A DNA stretch of 64,000 bases from Paraburkholderia sp. SOS3. Its GTDB lineage: Bacteria > Pseudomonadota > Gammaproteobacteria > Burkholderiales > Burkholderiaceae. The position numbers were made by a program, and so were the translations under genes. The stretch covers positions 248,001-312,000 of the forward strand of contig NZ_CP018811.1 in NCBI RefSeq assembly GCF_001922345.1, in the 5' to 3' direction. The notes under the pieces are model-generated. The model saw only the letters and a program-made list of their open reading frames with translations. It ran no database searches and was not told where the DNA came from. This document shows positions 38,121-48,038 of the stretch, one piece after another. How positions within the stretch are numbered: the stretch's first letter is position 1; each line of letters opens with the position of its first letter.

Positions 38121-38960
38121 ATGGCAAAGAAACCGGAACTCGACGATTTCCGCGTACCGTTCTTCGAAGAAGGCAAGAAGAGCGGCGCGTTCAAGCTATC
38201 CGATTTCGATCCGGGCACGAAGCCATTCTCGAGCGGCACGAAAGAGTCCGATCGCGAGACTCTGCTCGAGCTCGGCACGAAGCTCGACGCGCAGCAGGAG
38301 CGTTTGCATGCGCAACGCCGCCACCGCGTGCTGCTCGTGCTGCAAGGCATGGACACGAGCGGCAAGGACGGCACGATTCGCGCAGTGTTCCATGAAGTCG
38401 ATCCGCTCGGGCTTCGCATCGTGCCGTTCAAGGCGCCGACGCCCACTGAAGCGGCGCACGATTTTCTCTGGCGCGTGCACGCGCAGGCGCCGATGGCGGG
38501 CGAGCTGACGATCTTCAACCGCAGTCACTATGAAGACGTGCTCGTGCCGACCGTGCTCGGGCAATTGGGCAAGGCGCAGCGCGAACGCCGTTACCGCCAT
38601 ATCCGCGACTTCGAAGCGATGCTTGCGGACAGCGGCACGACGATCGTCAAATGCATGCTGCACATTTCGAAGGACGAGCAGCGCGAGCGGTTGCAGGCGC
38701 GCATCGACGATCCGACGAAGCACTGGAAGTTCGAACTGTCCGATCTCGATGCGCGCAAACTCTGGGACAAATATCAGGATGCCTATAGCGACGCGCTCGC
38801 TGCGACGTCGACCGACTACGCGCCGTGGTACATCATTCCCGCGAATTCGAAGTCCCATCGCAACGTGATGGTCGCCGCGCTACTGGTGCGCATGATGGAG
38901 TCGCTGAAGCTCGACTATCCGCCGGCGAAAGAATCGTTGAAGGGCGTGATAGTCGAATGA
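38121..38960 (+). CDS. polyphosphate kinase 2 family protein
   Basis: A 279-aa PPK2-type kinase that uses polyphosphate to phosphorylate nucleotides. The Walker A loop is GMDTSGKDG, in VLLVLQGMDTSGKDGTIRA, and the second conserved region is FNRSHYEDVLVPTV (Walker B-like Arg-Ser-His). The one-domain architecture suits a nucleoside mono- or diphosphate kinase; class I, II or III cannot be assigned safely by eye. The start at MAKKPELDDF has an AAGGAG ribosome site. It stands between gatCAB and exonuclease III without overlap. Confidence 0.92.
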   Translation: MAKKPELDDFRVPFFEEGKKSGAFKLSDFDPGTKPFSSGTKESDRETLLELGTKLDAQQERLHAQRRHRVLLVLQGMDTSGKDGTIRAVFHEVDPLGLRIVPFKAPTPTEAAHDFLWRVHAQAPMAGELTIFNRSHYEDVLVPTVLGQLGKAQRERRYRHIRDFEAMLADSGTTIVKCMLHISKDEQRERLQARIDDPTKHWKFELSDLDARKLWDKYQDAYSDALAATSTDYAPWYIIPANSKSHRNVMVAALLVRMMESLKLDYPPAKESLKGVIVE

Positions 38961-39036
38961 GCGTCGAATTTCGCGACGGCGTTCGCGTCGCTGCTGCACG
39001 AAAAACAACCGATCGAATCGACAATAAAGGAATGAC

Positions 39037-39816
39037 ATGTTGCGCGTGATCACGGCCAATCTGAACGGCATCCGCTCTGCGTCGAGCAAAGGCTTTTTCA
39101 ACTGGTTTGGCGAGCAGAATGCCGACGTGCTGTGCGTGCAGGAAATCAAATGCTCGCAGGACGATATGACGCCCGAGTTTCTCGCGCCGCACGATTTCAC
39201 CGGTTATTTCCAGCATGCGGTGAAGAAAGGTTACAGCGGCGCGGGCGTCTATACGCGGCACGAACCCGACGAAGTGGTCATCGGCTTCGGCAGCGAAGAG
39301 TTCGATGCCGAGGGGCGTTACGTCGAACTGCGGTTCGGCGAGCTATCCGTGGTGTCGGTCTATGTGCCGTCGGGGTCGAGCGGCGAAGACCGGCAGCAGG
39401 CGAAGTACCGCTTCATGGATCTCTTCATGCCGCATCTCGCGGCGCTGCGCAAAAAGCGCGAAGTGATTTTGTGCGGCGACGTGAACATCGTGCACAAAGA
39501 GATCGACATCAAGAACTGGAAGAGCAACCAGAAGAACTCGGGCTGCCTGCCCGAAGAGCGCGCGTGGCTCTCGAAGCTCTTCGACGAAGTCGGCTACGTC
39601 GACGTGTTTCGCACGCTCGACCAGCGGCCCGAGCAGTACACATGGTGGAGCAATCGCGGACAGGCGTATGCGAAGAACGTCGGGTGGCGCATCGATTATC
39701 AGATCGCGACGCCGGGCATTGCGTCGAAGGCGAAGCGCGTCGATATTTTCCGCGACATCAAGTTCAGCGATCATGCGCCGCTGACGATCGACTACGATCA
39801 CACGCTCGCGAGCTGA
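39037..39816 (+). CDS. xth: exodeoxyribonuclease III
   Basis: A 259-aa Mg-dependent exonuclease/AP endonuclease for base-excision repair. Family markers in order are ITANLNGIRSA (Asn10), VLCVQEIKCS (metal-ligand Glu36), CGDVNIVHKEIDIKNW (Asp/Asn of the active site), RIDYQI, and the C-terminal SDHAPLTIDY with the catalytic His. An AAGGAATG ribosome site precedes the ATG. It converges on the M48 protease gene. Confidence 0.96.
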   Translation: MLRVITANLNGIRSASSKGFFNWFGEQNADVLCVQEIKCSQDDMTPEFLAPHDFTGYFQHAVKKGYSGAGVYTRHEPDEVVIGFGSEEFDAEGRYVELRFGELSVVSVYVPSGSSGEDRQQAKYRFMDLFMPHLAALRKKREVILCGDVNIVHKEIDIKNWKSNQKNSGCLPEERAWLSKLFDEVGYVDVFRTLDQRPEQYTWWSNRGQAYAKNVGWRIDYQIATPGIASKAKRVDIFRDIKFSDHAPLTIDYDHTLAS

Positions 39817-39865
39817 CGATGGGCGCGTGCGCGCGCGTGGTACCGCACCGGGCTCGGCGCGCCTG

Positions 39866-41146
39866 TTAATCCCGCGCCGCGGTCCGCCGCGAACGGCCGA
39901 CGCCTTGGTACTCCGGCAACGTATCGACGGTCTTGCCGATCGCCTTCGCGTACAGCGGCAGCATGTCGGACAGCCGCTTCACGATGTCCTGGCGGCGTGC
40001 GGTCGTGTACGGGTGTACATAGATAAAGCCCTGGTCGTGGTTGTTGCGCGTCGCGACGGCGAGCTTGTCCCACAGCGTGACGGCTGCACGCGGATCGTAC
40101 CCGCTACGCGACGCGATCTCGCTGCCGATCACATCCGCTTCGGTTTCGTCGGCGCGTCCGTATTTCATCTCGAGCAGTTGCGAGCCGATGCCAAGCGGCG
40201 ACTCGCCGAGGTCCGCGAGTCCGAACAGCTGCGGAATCGGCCCCGAGCCGAGTTGCGCGGCCTGCTGCTCGCCAAGCCGTTCGCGCGCATGCTCGCGTAG
40301 CGCGTGCGCGATTTCGTGGCCGATCAGCATGGCGAGCTCGTTGTCGTTGAGTTTGACGCGATCGAGCATCCCGCCATACACGACGAGCTTCCCACCCGGC
40401 AGACAGTACATGCGGATATCGGGCGAGCGGATCACCGCGATGTCCCACTTCCAGTGTTTGGTGCGGTCGCTCCACTTGAGCGAATAGGGGATGAGCTTGT
40501 CGGTGATCGTGCGCACGCGTTCCACGCGCGGGTCGGTCGGCGGATACAGGCGATGCGCGTGATTGGCGCCGCGCACGATCTCATTGAATTCGTCGGCGGC
40601 CTGGCCTTCGAGCATCGACGATGGAATCAGATTGCGAAATGCCGCGAAATTGCCGTAGCGCACTTGCTGGCTCGGCTGGAAGGGCGTCGACATGGCGAGC
40701 GTGCCGGAAGCGGCTGCAGCTGAAGCGGCGCTCGCGGGCGCCGTTGCGCCTGAGGGCGTTGCAGCGGCTTCGGATTTCGGTGCGGCCGGGGCGTTGGTGC
40801 TGCCTGCCGCGCCGGTGGCGCTGCCGTTCGGTGCATTCGCGGGCGCGGCGTTCGAAGCGTTACCCGTCGCGTTGCCTGCCGCATTTGCGGAGGGATTGTT
40901 CGGCGCATTCGCGGGCTTCGCGGCGGGCGACGCTGAAGTCGCATTCGACGTCGATCCGCCCGCGGCGCCGGCTGCCGGATTGCCTGGCGACGCCGCATTC
41001 GGAGCAGCATTGGCAGGTGCCGCGCCCGCGCCCGAACTCGCACCCGCGCCGGAACCCGCACTGCCCGCTTCCGCCGCGATCGCACCCGTCGCCGCCGCAA
41101 AGGCGCCAGCGCACACGAGCGCGAACAGCACACGCGCCGGATGCAT
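39866..41146 (-). CDS. secreted M48 family metalloprotease with an Ala/Asn-rich linker
   Basis: A 426-aa exported zinc protease. The signal peptide (MHPARVLFALVCAGAF..., cleavage near AIAA) is followed by about 130 residues of Ala/Asn/Ser/Gly low complexity, then the catalytic domain. The zinc site HEIAHALREH and the downstream Glu ligand in ADETEADVIG mark the M48C (BepA/LoiP-like) group, which acts in outer-membrane protein quality control. The start is taken at the signal peptide; the ORF is open further upstream but that part looks non-coding. Its ribosome site is weak. Role inferred. Confidence 0.85.
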   Translation of the reverse strand: MHPARVLFALVCAGAFAAATGAIAAEAGSAGSGAGASSGAGAAPANAAPNAASPGNPAAGAAGGSTSNATSASPAAKPANAPNNPSANAAGNATGNASNAAPANAPNGSATGAAGSTNAPAAPKSEAAATPSGATAPASAASAAAASGTLAMSTPFQPSQQVRYGNFAAFRNLIPSSMLEGQAADEFNEIVRGANHAHRLYPPTDPRVERVRTITDKLIPYSLKWSDRTKHWKWDIAVIRSPDIRMYCLPGGKLVVYGGMLDRVKLNDNELAMLIGHEIAHALREHARERLGEQQAAQLGSGPIPQLFGLADLGESPLGIGSQLLEMKYGRADETEADVIGSEIASRSGYDPRAAVTLWDKLAVATRNNHDQGFIYVHPYTTARRQDIVKRLSDMLPLYAKAIGKTVDTLPEYQGVGRSRRTAARD

Positions 41147-41250
41147 CAGACGAAAACGGCTCCGGCGCGCGTCAGTCCAGGGCTTCAACCATCCTTGCAG
41201 CCCATCCGGCCGATCCGGTCGGCCCCTCGCGCATCGGCGAACCTTTTCCG

Positions 41251-42642
41251 TCACGACGGTCTCCTCCACGGCGCAATCCGGAACAAAAGTAACATACCGG
41301 GCACGGCGAGAAGCGTGCATGCGATGAAGTAATGGAACCAGCCGAACTGCGCGACGACGTAGCCGCTTGCGGCCGACGCGAGCGTGCGCGGCACCGAGGC
41401 GAGGCTCGTGAAAAGCGCGAACTGCGTGGCCGTATAGCGTGGGTCCGTGGTGCTCGCGATATACGCGGTGAATGCCGCGAGCGTCAGCCCTGTCGCGAAA
41501 GTTTCGAACCCGTAGACGATGGCGAGCGCAAAGAGCTTCGGATCGAGTTGCACGCTCCAGTTGGCGCCAAGCCACGACATCAACTGCGTCACGGTATGGC
41601 TGATCGACGCCGCGAGATGATAAGTCGGCGCATCGGGCCCGCCGTGGCCGAACTGCGCAAGCCACGCAAAGCCGAGCGTCGACACCATCTGCAGGAATCC
41701 GAAAATCCACAGCCCGCGGCCGATGCCGATCTTCATGAGCCAGATGCCGCCGATAATGCCGCCCGCGAGGCTTGCGCCGAAGGCGGTCGTCTTTGCGATC
41801 ACGCCGATCTCGGTGCGCGAGAAACCGATGTCGAGGAAGAACGAAGTGGACAGCGTGGTCGCCATCACGTCGCCGAGCTTATAGAGAAAGATAAAGCCGA
41901 GCACGAACAGCGCGCCGATCCAGCCGTCGCGCAGAACGAATTCGCGGAACGGCTCGACGATCGCCTCGCGCAGGTTCTTCGGCGGCGCGCCGTGCACTTC
42001 GGGTTCGCGCACGACGAGCGTCATGATCATGCCCGGCAGCATGAATGCCGCGGTGAATGCAAACACGGTCGCCCACGGCAAATGGTCCGACAGAATCAGC
42101 GCGAGCGACCCGGGCACGAGCGCCGCGATCTTGTAGGCATTCACATGCACGGCGTTGCCGAGCCCCTGTTCGGTGTCGTGCAGCAGTTCGCGCCGATACG
42201 CGTCGATCACGATGTCCTGGCTCGCGCCGAAGAACGCAACGAGCGCGGTCAGCGCGGCGACGGTCCAGATCGAATCGCGCGGCGACACGATGCCGAGCGA
42301 GGCAATCGCGCCGGCCACGAGAATCTGCGTGACGAGCATCCAGCCGCGCCGCCGCCCCGGTCGCCAGCCAGGCAGACGCGGGATGAAGCGGTCCATCAGC
42401 GGCGCCCAGACGAATTTCCACGTATAGGGAAACTGGATCAGCGCAAAGAGGCCGATTTCCTTCAGATTGACGCCTTCGGAACGCAGCCAGGCCTGCACCA
42501 GGTAGACGAGCGTGAAAAGCGGCAGACCCGACGTAAAGCCGAGAAAGACGCAGATCAGCATGCGCGTGTTCAGGAACGCGCGCCAGCCGGGATGTTCTTC
42601 GTGAGCGTTTAGTGCGGGCGCCTCGTGTGGCGGGTTCGACAT
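41251..42642 (-). CDS. ampG: AmpG-like MFS permease (muropeptide import)
   Basis: A 463-aa major-facilitator membrane protein with about twelve or more helices. N-terminal LGFTSGLPLFTLVYLVQAWLR, WKFVWAPLMDRF and PRRRGWM-like GRRRGWMLVTQ match AmpG, which imports anhydro-muropeptides for wall recycling and influences AmpC induction. Substrate assignment rests on this resemblance. It lies 12 nt after metW on the same strand, so it may be read through from the metXW promoter. Confidence 0.85.
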   Translation of the reverse strand: MSNPPHEAPALNAHEEHPGWRAFLNTRMLICVFLGFTSGLPLFTLVYLVQAWLRSEGVNLKEIGLFALIQFPYTWKFVWAPLMDRFIPRLPGWRPGRRRGWMLVTQILVAGAIASLGIVSPRDSIWTVAALTALVAFFGASQDIVIDAYRRELLHDTEQGLGNAVHVNAYKIAALVPGSLALILSDHLPWATVFAFTAAFMLPGMIMTLVVREPEVHGAPPKNLREAIVEPFREFVLRDGWIGALFVLGFIFLYKLGDVMATTLSTSFFLDIGFSRTEIGVIAKTTAFGASLAGGIIGGIWLMKIGIGRGLWIFGFLQMVSTLGFAWLAQFGHGGPDAPTYHLAASISHTVTQLMSWLGANWSVQLDPKLFALAIVYGFETFATGLTLAAFTAYIASTTDPRYTATQFALFTSLASVPRTLASAASGYVVAQFGWFHYFIACTLLAVPGMLLLFRIAPWRRPS

Positions 42643-42654
42643 GAGCGGATGGCG

Positions 42655-43263
42655 TTAGATTTTCTTGACGCGATAGACCGCAAGACTACCACGCCAGTTC
42701 ACGCCCCAACGCACGGTCTGGCCGCCGTGCAGCACGACGCGATCGAGAATTTCAATGCCGACTTCGGGCGCGAGCGCCTCGAAGTCCTTGATGGTCAGCA
42801 CGCGCACGTTCGGCGTGTTGTGCCATTGATAAGGCAGCGATTTGGATACCGGCATCCGACCCTGTGCCACGGCCAGCCGATGCGGCCAGTAGCCGAAATT
42901 CGGGAATGACACGATGCACTGCTTGCCCACGCGCACCGTCTCGCGCAGGATCGCCGCGGTCTGGTGAATGGTCTGCAGCGTCTGCGAGAGGATCGCGAAA
43001 TCGAAGCTGCCGTCTTCGAAAAGACGCAGACCGTCTTCGAGATTCTGCTGGATCACGTCGACGCCGTTCTTCGTCGCGGCCAGTACGCCCGCGTCGTTGA
43101 TCTCGATGCCGTAGCCCTGCACCTCGAGTTCTTCGGTCAGGAGCGACAGCAGCGAGCCGTCGCCGCAGCCGAGGTCCAGCACCGTGGCGCGCGGCTCGAC
43201 CCAGCGCGCGATCGCGCGGAAGTCGGCGCGCGTCGACAGGAGTTCGAAGGCTTGCTGGTTCAT
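42655..43263 (-). CDS. metW: methionine biosynthesis protein MetW
   Basis: A 202-aa protein with a class I methyltransferase fold. The SAM-binding motif [14 protein letters not shown] is intact. MetW proteins are always found beside metX in this group and are thought to be needed for homoserine acylation, although the biochemical role is not fully settled. The start codon overlaps the metX stop by 4 nt (ATGA). Both genes share the leader with the SAM-II-like riboswitch. Confidence 0.94.
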   Translation of the reverse strand: MNQQAFELLSTRADFRAIARWVEPRATVLDLGCGDGSLLSLLTEELEVQGYGIEINDAGVLAATKNGVDVIQQNLEDGLRLFEDGSFDFAILSQTLQTIHQTAAILRETVRVGKQCIVSFPNFGYWPHRLAVAQGRMPVSKSLPYQWHNTPNVRVLTIKDFEALAPEVGIEILDRVVLHGGQTVRWGVNWRGSLAVYRVKKI

Positions 43264-44405
43264 GCGTTCACCTCGAGCGCGATGCGTTCGTAGTAGGCGC
43301 GCATCAGGTTGTGATAACGCGCGTCGTCGAGCAGAAACGCGTCGTGGCCGTGCGGCGCGTCGATTTCGCCATATGTCACATGGCGCTTGTGATCGAGCAG
43401 CGCTTTGACGAGTTCGCGCGAACGCGCCGGCGCGAAGCGCCAGTCGGTCGTGAAGCTCGCGATCAGATACTTTGCCGTGGTGTGCGCGAGCGCCGCGGTC
43501 AGATCGCCGTCGAATGCCTTGGCGGGGTCGAAGTAGTCGAGCGCACGCGTGATCAGCAGATACGTATTCGCGTCGAAATACTCTGCGAACTTGTCGCCCT
43601 GGTAGCGCAGATAGGACTCCACTTCGAATTCGACGTCGAAGCTGAAGTTGTAGACGTCGAGCGCCCCTTCGGCGCGGCGCAGCGCACGGCCGAATTTCGC
43701 GGCCATGTCGTCGTCCGACAGATAGGTGATGTGGCCGATCATGCGCGCGACACGCAAGCCGCGTTTCGGCTTGACGCCGTGCGCATAGTAATTGCCGCCG
43801 TGGAAGTCCGGGTCCGACAGGATGGCCGAACGCGCGACTTCGTTGAACGCGATGTTCTGTGCGGACAGTTTCGGGGTGGACGCGACCACGATGCAGTGCG
43901 CGACGCGCTCGGGATACATCGTGCTCCACGCGAGCGCCTGCATGCCGCCGAGGCTGCCGCCCATGACCGCGGCGAAGCGCTCGATGCCGAACGCGTCCGC
44001 GACGCGCGCCTGCGCGTTCACCCAGTCTTCGACGGTAACCACGGGAAAGCTCGCGCCGTACGGGCGGCCGGTCGACGGATCGATGCTCATCGGCCCCGTC
44101 GACCCGAAGCACGAACCGAGGTTGTTCACGCCGATCACGAAGAAGCGGTTCGTATCGAGCGGCTTGCCGGGGCCGACCATGTTGTCCCACCAGCCGACGT
44201 CTTTCGGATTGTCGGCATAGACGCCGGCCACATGATGCGACGCGTTGAGCGCATGGCAGACGAGTACCGCGTTGCTGCGTTCGCTATTGAGCGTGCCGTA
44301 GGTTTCGACCATCAGGTCGTAGTCGGCGAGCGAGCTGCCGCTTTGCAGCTGCAGCGGCTCGGAGAAATGCATTTTCTGTGGAGCGACGATCCCGATCGAT
44401 TCCAT
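43260..44405 (-). CDS. metX: homoserine O-acyltransferase MetX
   Basis: A 381-aa alpha/beta hydrolase-fold enzyme that acylates homoserine, the first committed step to methionine. The nucleophile elbow is [10 protein letters not shown]; Asp and His of the triad are in FTTDWRFAP and GHDAFLL. Proteins annotated as acetyltransferases in this clade can use succinyl-CoA instead, so the acyl donor is left open. The ATG is preceded by AGGCGG. A structured 5' leader with a SAM-II-like aptamer indicates repression by SAM. Confidence 0.95.
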   Translation of the reverse strand: MESIGIVAPQKMHFSEPLQLQSGSSLADYDLMVETYGTLNSERSNAVLVCHALNASHHVAGVYADNPKDVGWWDNMVGPGKPLDTNRFFVIGVNNLGSCFGSTGPMSIDPSTGRPYGASFPVVTVEDWVNAQARVADAFGIERFAAVMGGSLGGMQALAWSTMYPERVAHCIVVASTPKLSAQNIAFNEVARSAILSDPDFHGGNYYAHGVKPKRGLRVARMIGHITYLSDDDMAAKFGRALRRAEGALDVYNFSFDVEFEVESYLRYQGDKFAEYFDANTYLLITRALDYFDPAKAFDGDLTAALAHTTAKYLIASFTTDWRFAPARSRELVKALLDHKRHVTYGEIDAPHGHDAFLLDDARYHNLMRAYYERIALEVNA

Positions 44406-44482
44406 TTATGTCCGCCTGTAACGATTGCTGGGCGGCTAAACGGTGTCGGCGACGCGCAAGAGAGGCGATTTCGCGCTGACGA

Positions 44483-44565
44483 CCTCTTTAGCCGCATTTA
44501 TGTGAACCGGGACCGTGAGTCCGGCAGGTTCGCGCGCCCGCAATCGAGTCAGCAAATCGGCGCGC
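44483..44565 (-). promoter_or_regulatory. SAM-II riboswitch aptamer upstream of metXW, with an inserted hairpin
   Basis: Read on the minus strand: P1 5' strand GCGCGCC (44565-44559) pairs with GGCGCGC (44538-44532) over 7 bp. The 20-nt loop begins GATTTG and ends UUGCG. After an inserted hairpin (GAACC 44531-44527 with GGTTC 44508-44504), the conserved 3' part reads ACATAAATGCGGCTAAAGAGG (44503-44483). This closely matches the SAM-II core: U-rich loop start, UUGC pairing with GCUAA, CUC in the loop pairing with GAG after GCUAAA, and the AAA triplex tract. Known SAM-II aptamers are about 52 nt; this one is 83 nt because of the hairpin. Confidence 0.82.
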
Positions 44566-44642
44566 TACAACATGTATTCAGGGTACTGCAGAAGGCTTTG
44601 TCGCAGCGACGATCCGTCTGCCACCGCGTCAATCAGACGACG

Positions 44643-44648
44643 AGTATA
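44643..44648 (-). promoter_or_regulatory. -10 element of the probable metX promoter
   Basis: TATACT on the minus strand, placing the start near 44636, about 70 nt before the aptamer. No clear -35. An 8-bp inverted repeat, CTGCCACC (44618-44625) and GGTGGCAG (44662-44669), flanks it. Confidence 0.4.
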
Positions 44649-44721
44649 GCGGAAAACGGGTGGTGGCAGAGTCGGTAGCCTGTAGCGTCGGCCGCCGCGG
44701 CACCGCATCGCCGCATGCAGG

Positions 44722-45615
44722 TCATTGCAGGATCAGCAGCAGTTGGGCGTCTGCGTGTTCGCCGGGTGCGCGCGCGAAGCCGCTTCGCACATAGCGGTGC
44801 CAGCGGCCGATGATATAGCTGAGCAACAGATTGGCGCGCACGGCAGGATCGTAGCCAGCCGGCAGGGGGACGGTGATGTCGGGCACCGCGGCGGCATCGG
44901 TCGAAACGGCTTGCGTCCCGAGACGGGCGGCGCGGTGCTCGCCGTCCGCACCATCGAGACCGTCTGCTTTGCCTTCTGCCTCGCCGTCTGCCTGGATTAC
45001 GCCTAACGCGCCGGCGGCCTCTACCGCGCGCACGCTGTCGCCGTTGCGCTGCGCGTGCGCCTCCGTCAAGCCGATGCGCAGGCATTGCTTCAGCGACGTT
45101 TCGATGCGCTCCAGTATCTGGTTCACGCGCTCGGTGAGCCGCTCATGCTCGCCGACGAGCGCTTCGCAGGTCAGCACGCGCGTCATGCCGGGATTCTTCG
45201 CCGAGAAATTGAGCAGCGTGAGCGCGATCGCGCGCGCCTGCAGCACGCCGTTCGGCTCCTTCGCGACAATCTGGTTGATGAGGCCAAAGAGCGTCTGCTC
45301 GATAAACTCGATCAGCCCCTCGAACATCTGCGCCTTGCTCGCGAAGTGCCGATACAGCGCCGCTTCGGACACGCCTAGCCGGGCGGCCAGCGCGGCGGTG
45401 GTGATTTTTTCGTTTTTCGGCGCTTCGAGCATCGCCGCGAGCGTTTGCAGAATGTGCACGCGGCGCTCGCCCGGCTTCAGGCGCGTCGCGCGGCCGCCGT
45501 TGCCGACGGTATCGCCGTTGCCGCCATGGGCGGCGTCGGCGGCGATGCTGTGATTTCCAGGTTGGTCCGGCTGGTCTTCGGTTACGGCCTCGTCATGCTT
45601 GCGGATCGGCTGCAT
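44722..45615 (-). CDS. slmA: nucleoid occlusion factor SlmA (TetR-fold) with an extra insert
   Basis: A 297-aa TetR-family DNA-binding protein that blocks FtsZ assembly over the nucleoid. The helix-turn-helix is TTAALAARLGVSEAALYRHFASKAQMFEGLIEFIE, a near-identical match to SlmA. Relative to the usual ~200 residues, it has an N-terminal extension of about 45 residues and an Ala/Gly/Asp-rich insert (about 210-270) before the last helix ending in GYDPAVRANLLLSYIIGRWHRY. The start has a GGGAC ribosome site. It overlaps the HAD phosphatase gene by 34 nt. Confidence 0.9.
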   Translation of the reverse strand: MQPIRKHDEAVTEDQPDQPGNHSIAADAAHGGNGDTVGNGGRATRLKPGERRVHILQTLAAMLEAPKNEKITTAALAARLGVSEAALYRHFASKAQMFEGLIEFIEQTLFGLINQIVAKEPNGVLQARAIALTLLNFSAKNPGMTRVLTCEALVGEHERLTERVNQILERIETSLKQCLRIGLTEAHAQRNGDSVRAVEAAGALGVIQADGEAEGKADGLDGADGEHRAARLGTQAVSTDAAAVPDITVPLPAGYDPAVRANLLLSYIIGRWHRYVRSGFARAPGEHADAQLLLILQ

Positions 45616-46373
45616 GTCTGTCGTCCCTTCAGTCGCGCCGAGCGGTTGCCCAGTCGTAGCGATTTTAACGAACGAATGCGGCGGTCGACATAATGCGGGC
45701 GCCCCGTACCCGGCAACCGCGCCGGAACACCGTTTGCGCCCGTGCGGCGCGGCAGATGTCCGACGATCCATACGGTGCGCAAGCCGAGCCGCTTGTAGCT
45801 TTTCAGGTGGCCGCGCGTGTCTTCGACGAGGATCGCATCGGCGGCGCTCACATGCGCGTCGCGCATCGCCTTGCGCAGCATGGCGGGGTCGGGTTTCGCG
45901 CGCCAGCCGCGGCGGTCGCGCATATGCTCGACCGCGATCACGCGCTCGAACAGGCGCTCGATGCGCAGTTCGGCGAGCACCGCGCGCGCATACGCCTGGG
46001 GGCCGTTCGTCAACACGATCTTGCGGCCCGGCAGCGCGGCGATCAAGCGCGCGAGGCCGCGTTCGCTGCGCAGCATCGAGCGCAGATCACCGGGGAACGT
46101 GTGGACGACTTTCAGAAAATCGTGAGGATCGATCGGGTGATGGCGCGCAAGGCCGAGCAGCGTCGCGCCGTAACGTTGCGTGTAGCCGACGCGCAGCCGG
46201 TCGGCCTCCTCGTGTTCGACTTGCAGCGCATCGATGATGTACTGCGTCATCGCGGTGTTGATCGCGGGAAAGATCGCGTGCGACGCGCGATGCAAGGTGT
46301 TGTCGAGGTCGAACAGCCAGACCGGGCTGCCGGCTTCGATCTTTGGGCGGCGTCTCTTTTGGGCGTGGCGCAT
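45582..46373 (-). CDS. HAD-family pyrimidine 5'-nucleotidase
   Basis: A 263-aa phosphatase of the HAD superfamily. The nucleophile motif is FDLDNTLH near residue 24; the second and third motifs are VLTNGPQAYA and KPDPAMLRKAM, and the last acidic motif is ILVEDTRGHLKS. The DNTLHRAS/FPAINTAM pattern matches the SDT1/YjjG-like pyrimidine 5'-nucleotidases. A basic C-terminal tail overlaps slmA by 34 nt. Upstream argB and downstream slmA share the strand, the arrangement expected in Burkholderia. Confidence 0.9.
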   Translation of the reverse strand: MRHAQKRRRPKIEAGSPVWLFDLDNTLHRASHAIFPAINTAMTQYIIDALQVEHEEADRLRVGYTQRYGATLLGLARHHPIDPHDFLKVVHTFPGDLRSMLRSERGLARLIAALPGRKIVLTNGPQAYARAVLAELRIERLFERVIAVEHMRDRRGWRAKPDPAMLRKAMRDAHVSAADAILVEDTRGHLKSYKRLGLRTVWIVGHLPRRTGANGVPARLPGTGRPHYVDRRIRSLKSLRLGNRSARLKGRQTCSRSASMTRP

Positions 46374-46434
46374 TGTTGGAACAGGTGGGGCGGGCGGTCG
46401 GCGCCGGCCGGGCGCTGGCACGCGCAGCCTTCGC

Positions 46435-47658
<1,224 letters not shown>

Positions 47659-47922
47659 ATGAATCCGCCCGTTCCCCGATCGCCTGGCTCGCTTCGCGCG
47701 GCCGAATCGCGTGGCCCGAAAAGCGCGCGCTGTCCGCGCTGCGGCCGCGCATTCGATTGCGGGCAGGAGGCGCGCACCGCCGACTGCTGGTGCCGCGCGA
47801 TGCCGCCGCTGCCGGCCGACAAGCTCAAAGCGGGCAGCCGCTGCCTGTGTCCCGAGTGCCTCGCGGAGGAAATCGCCCGCGCGCAGAACGATCCGGCGGC
47901 CGCCGCCGCCGCGGACGACTGA
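47659..47922 (+). CDS. cysteine-rich CWC family protein
   Basis: An 87-aa small protein with seven Cys, arranged as CPRCGRAFDCG, then CWC, then LPADKLKAGSRCLCPECL. This matches the cysteine-rich CWC domain, a putative zinc-binding module of unknown function. The ribosome site is poor and the start is uncertain (an in-frame ATG lies at 47533). It lies between argB (divergent) and regB (same strand, 116 nt away). Confidence 0.75.
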   Translation: MNPPVPRSPGSLRAAESRGPKSARCPRCGRAFDCGQEARTADCWCRAMPPLPADKLKAGSRCLCPECLAEEIARAQNDPAAAAAADD

Positions 47923-48038
47923 GCGAAGCGAACGCCGCCGCCCGAGTCGTGCCAGCTATACGTGTTGCGCCGGCGACACAATGACGCGGCGCATCGTCAG
48001 TGGCCCGAACCGGCCCTTTCAGCGGTTAAACTGACACG

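Larger units (their letters stand above)
44406..44721. other. metX leader and promoter region
   Basis: From the coding side outward on the minus strand: ribosome site, an anti-aptamer candidate (44432-44440), the SAM-II-like aptamer (44483-44565), a -10-like TATACT (44643-44648) flanked by an 8-bp inverted repeat, and then the end of slmA. Confidence 0.6.
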
